A DNA stretch of 6,522 bases from contig DGGX01000044.1 in the NCBI GenBank assembly GCA_002392385.1, positions 2,393 to 8,914 of the forward strand. The letters run 5' to 3'. The position numbers and the translations under genes were made by a program. The first letter of the stretch is position 1, and each line of letters begins with the position of its first letter. The notes below the pieces were generated by a model. That model was given only the letters and a program-made list of their open reading frames with translations. It had not been told where the DNA came from and did not search any database. Positions 4,151 through 6,522 of this stretch are shown in pieces. The DNA comes from Lachnospiraceae bacterium UBA3863. Lineage in GTDB: Bacteria > Bacillota > Clostridia > Lachnospirales > Lachnospiraceae.

Positions 4151-6124
4151 ATGCTGACTATGAATACCTACCCCCATGTCTTCTCGCCGATCCGGATCGG
4201 CCCCCTGACCTTCAAGAACCGGCTGGGATTCGCCCCCATGGTCTGCAACCAGTGCGAGATCGACGGCACGGTCACGGATGCCATGGTGGATTTCATCGCC
4301 CGGCAGGCCGCCACGGGCGCTGCCTACGTGACCATCGGCGACACCCAGGTGGACGATGAGCTGGGCGGCGCCTTCATGGCGACCCTCAACATCGCCCGCT
4401 CCAACAGCCGGCCCGGCCTGGCCCGGCTGGCCGACGCGGCCCGCTACGGAGGCGCGGTGCTCTCCGTGGAGCTCAACCACTCCGGCCGCGGAGCCAAGGA
4501 CCGCCTGATCAAGGGGCCCGCCATCGCCCCCTCCGCCATTCCCTTCGATAACTGCGCGAAGCACGTCCGCGCGATGGAGGATACAGACCTGGAAAGGGTC
4601 AAAAAGCTGTTCGTCTCCGCCGCGCGCCGCTGCACCGCCATGGGCTTTCCCATGGTGATGCTCCACTGCGCTCACAACAATCTTCTGGGCCAGTTCCTGT
4701 CGCCCCTGTCCAATCACCGGACGGATGCCTACGGCGGCAGTCCGGAGAACCGCCGCCGCTATCCTCTCGAGGTCCTGCGGGCCGTTCGTGAGGCCGTGGG
4801 GCCCTCCGTGGCCATCGAAGTCCGGGTCTCCGCCGATGAGGAGACCGAAGGCGGCCTGCAGTTTGAAGAGTCCCTCGCCTTCATGAAGGAGGCGCAGGCA
4901 TACTGCGACCTGATCCACATCTCCCGGGGCATCGTCTACAACGCCGCCGGCGTCTACACCCTGCCCACCTATCTCCGCCCCCGCATGCTCAATGTCGACT
5001 ACGCCCGCAGAGCCCGGGCTGCCCTGGACGTTCCTGTGGCGGTGGTGGGCAACTTCAGCTCTCTGGCAGAGGCGGAGACGGTCATCGCCTCCGGCGCTGC
5101 GGATATCGTCTGTATGGCGCGCGCCTGGCTGGCCGATCCCGACCTCGTGGTCAAAAGCGAGTCCGGTAATCCCGAGACCGTCCGTCCCTGTCTGCGCTGC
5201 CAGCGCGGATGCATGGACAATTCCGCCAGGGGCATGGCCATCCACTGCGCCGTCAACCCCTCCCTGGGCTTCGAGGCCGAGCTGCGGGCCCTGCCCCCGG
5301 TCTCCCGGAAGAAACGTGTCCTGGTGGCGGGCGGCGGTCCGGCCGGCATGACCGCTGCCCAGACCCTTGTCCGCAGGGGGCACCAGGTCCTTCTCTGCGA
5401 GAAGGAAGACCACCTGGGCGGCCTTCTGACCGCTGCCGCGGCTCCTTCCTGCAAGGTCTATATGAAGGATTACCTGCAGTGGATCGTCCGGGAGACCCTG
5501 ACCTGCGGCGCGGAGATCCGTCTGGGCACCGAGGTGACTGAGGAACTGGTCCGGGCATGGAATCCCGACGCTGTTCTGGTAGCCTCCGGCTCCGAATACC
5601 TCCGCCCTCCCATCCCGGGCATCGATCTGTCCCATGTCCTCATGCTGGAGGCAGCAGACACACACCCGGACGATCTGCCCGACCATGTTCTCATCTGCGG
5701 CGGCGGCTCCTCCGGCCTCGAGACCGCCCTGAGCCTGGCCCGCGCCGGCCGCCGCGTCACCGTGGCCGACCTGCTCCCCCTGGACCGCTTCGCGGAGGGC
5801 ATGGTCTACTTCCCCCGTGTCGACCTGATGCGCTGCCTGGCCGCGGCCGGCGTGACTCTCCTGCCCCGCCACAGGATCCTCCGCTTCTCAGAGGGCGGCG
5901 TCTGGCTGCGGAAGGAGGGAGAAGCCTCCGGGGCCTCACCGGAATTCTTCTTCCCGGCGTATGCCTGTGTCATTGCGCTGGGCGTAAAAAGACGCACGGA
6001 CCTTCTGGACAGGCTCCGCGCGCGTTATAGTTCTTCCTGCGTGATCCCCATCGGGGACTGTGAGGGCGGCCATAACATCTATGACGCCACCCACACCGCC
6101 TTCTGGGCAGCTATGCACCTGTAA
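4151..6124 (+). CDS. FMN/4Fe-4S/FAD oxidoreductase of the 2,4-dienoyl-CoA reductase / BaiCD-like family
   Basis: This 657-residue enzyme has the full three-part architecture of the 2,4-dienoyl-CoA reductase (FadH) / trimethylamine dehydrogenase / bile-acid BaiCD group. Residues about 8-335 are an Old Yellow Enzyme-like FMN barrel, including VELNHSGRG (106-114), QFLSPLSNHRTDAYGGSPEN (181-200) and MARAWLADPDL (322-332). Cysteines 347, 350, 354 and 366 (C-x2-C-x3-C-x11-C) match the FadH 4Fe-4S ligands. An FAD-type fold begins at VLVAGGGPAG (390-399), with acidic E417 after the second strand. A nested NAD(P)-type fold begins at VLICGGGSSG (513-522), with D540 hinting at NADH. GDCEGGHN (636-643) matches the C-terminal FAD contact. 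The enzyme is cytosolic and should pass hydride electrons through FAD and the cluster to FMN to reduce an activated double bond. The usual catalytic Tyr and His seem replaced by Asn177 and Asn264, so the substrate is open. GGAAGGAG (4137-4144) supports this start. Confidence 0.92.
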   Translation: MLTMNTYPHVFSPIRIGPLTFKNRLGFAPMVCNQCEIDGTVTDAMVDFIARQAATGAAYVTIGDTQVDDELGGAFMATLNIARSNSRPGLARLADAARYGGAVLSVELNHSGRGAKDRLIKGPAIAPSAIPFDNCAKHVRAMEDTDLERVKKLFVSAARRCTAMGFPMVMLHCAHNNLLGQFLSPLSNHRTDAYGGSPENRRRYPLEVLRAVREAVGPSVAIEVRVSADEETEGGLQFEESLAFMKEAQAYCDLIHISRGIVYNAAGVYTLPTYLRPRMLNVDYARRARAALDVPVAVVGNFSSLAEAETVIASGAADIVCMARAWLADPDLVVKSESGNPETVRPCLRCQRGCMDNSARGMAIHCAVNPSLGFEAELRALPPVSRKKRVLVAGGGPAGMTAAQTLVRRGHQVLLCEKEDHLGGLLTAAAAPSCKVYMKDYLQWIVRETLTCGAEIRLGTEVTEELVRAWNPDAVLVASGSEYLRPPIPGIDLSHVLMLEAADTHPDDLPDHVLICGGGSSGLETALSLARAGRRVTVADLLPLDRFAEGMVYFPRVDLMRCLAAAGVTLLPRHRILRFSEGGVWLRKEGEASGASPEFFFPAYACVIALGVKRRTDLLDRLRARYSSSCVIPIGDCEGGHNIYDATHTAFWAAMHL

Positions 6125-6155
6125 AGAAAAAAACATAGAAAAAACCCTTACCGCC

Positions 6156-6200
6156 AAAAAGGAGCTGCAGCACTAAGCACAGCGCTGCAGCCCCTTTCTT
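6156..6200. terminator. Intrinsic terminator between the oxidoreductase and ABC permease genes
   Basis: GGAGCTGCAGCACT (6161-6174) and AGCGCTGCAGCCCC (6181-6194) form a 14-position stem with a 6-nt loop. On the minus strand both imperfect positions become G-U wobbles and U5 follows, so it is strongest as the terminator of the ABC permease gene. On the plus strand those positions are A-C mismatches, but the stem still forms and a TTTCTT tail follows, so it may also stop oxidoreductase transcripts. Confidence 0.82.
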
Positions 6201-6213
6201 GTATTGTCTTCTA

Positions 6214-6522
6214 TCAGCGTTCTTCGCGGAAGTAGGACAGTCCAAGACTTGCCGGGGGCTGGTTCTCCCGCTTGTTGCGCATGCTGGTGATGATCAGCAC
6301 GATGATGGTGACGACGTAGGGAAGCATCTTGTAGAGCTCCTTGACGGCCAGGTTCATACCGGTGGGGATGAACAGGTAGAGGATGTAGAGGCCGCCGAAC
6401 AGGATGGAGGACAGGATGCCCACGTTGGGACGCCAGATGGTGAAGATGACCAGGGCGATGGCCAGCCAGCCTCTGTCACCGAAGGCATCGTTGGACCAGA
6501 CGCCGCAGGCGTAGTCCATGAC
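6214..6522 (-). CDS. Simple-sugar/nucleoside ABC transporter permease, C-terminal end (runs off right edge)
   Basis: The visible 103 codons are open to the right edge, so the true start lies outside the window and the ATG at 6519 is internal. The sequence reads GDRGWLAIALVIFTIWRPNV, then LFGGLYILYLF, MLPYVVTIIVLIITS, a short basic stretch and PASLGLSYFREER. This is the characteristic C-terminus of the smaller permease in BMP-family nucleoside importers (the NupQ/YufQ type of the branched-chain/ribose permease superfamily). The protein sits in the inner membrane as half of a permease heterodimer served by a duplicated ATPase and a Bmp lipoprotein, which are expected further right. It is convergent with the oxidoreductase, separated by a terminator, and therefore belongs to a different operon. 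Purine or pyrimidine nucleosides are the likely substrate. Confidence 0.85.
   Translation of the reverse strand, partial: VMDYACGVWSNDAFGDRGWLAIALVIFTIWRPNVGILSSILFGGLYILYLFIPTGMNLAVKELYKMLPYVVTIIVLIITSMRNKRENQPPASLGLSYFREER

Noticed and set aside
4103..5872. Open frame of 589 codons on the minus strand inside the oxidoreductase gene
   Set aside because: Its Gly/Ala/His/Gln-rich composition is typical of an antisense shadow of GC-rich coding DNA. The plus strand has continuous recognisable domains.

Overview
The window looks like chromosomal DNA from a fairly GC-rich anaerobic Clostridia-type Firmicute, possibly a gut lineage; this is inferred. Supporting signs are strong AGGAGG-type ribosome binding sites, sigma-A-like promoters confined to AT-rich intergenic DNA, GC-rich codon use, and the gene content: an iron-sulfur flavoenzyme of the 2,4-dienoyl-CoA reductase / BaiCD-like type and a nucleoside-type ABC permease ending in PASLGLSYFREER. 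No species can be named. I see no phage, IS, CRISPR, tRNA or rRNA.

Layout, left to right. (1) 1-418, minus: N-terminal part of an SLC13/DASS-type anion permease running off the left edge. (2) 419-599: divergent control region with an AT-rich palindrome between the permease and regulator genes. (3) 600-1472, plus: LysR-type regulator 1. (4) 1473-1655: compact leader-like segment with a promoter, a GC-rich hairpin, a strong Shine-Dalgarno followed by a puzzling 22-codon frame, and a 12-bp hairpin just ahead of the next gene. (5) 1656-2558, plus: LysR-type regulator 2. (6) 2558-2600: bidirectional terminator. (7) 2646-3929, minus: 12-helix MFS transporter. (8) 3930-4150: AT-rich divergent control region with a good MFS promoter and a cluster of TTTTGGA-like half-sites. 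(9) 4151-6124, plus: 657-residue FMN / 4Fe-4S / FAD oxidoreductase. (10) 6156-6200: terminator between convergent genes. (11) 6214-6522, minus: C-terminal end of a simple-sugar/nucleoside ABC permease, from a separate operon.

The likely biology is uptake and reductive use of small organic, probably carboxylate, compounds. The permease and LysR1 form a standard divergent transporter-regulator pair. The MFS carrier and the oxidoreductase form a second divergent pair that may import and reduce an unsaturated compound. LysR2, convergent with the MFS gene, is a candidate regulator of that second pair. These links come from gene order, not from a recognised named pathway. The points most worth checking are the oxidoreductase's loss of both expected dienoyl-CoA reductase catalytic residues, the leader region ahead of LysR2, and a decamer shared by the two transporter promoters.
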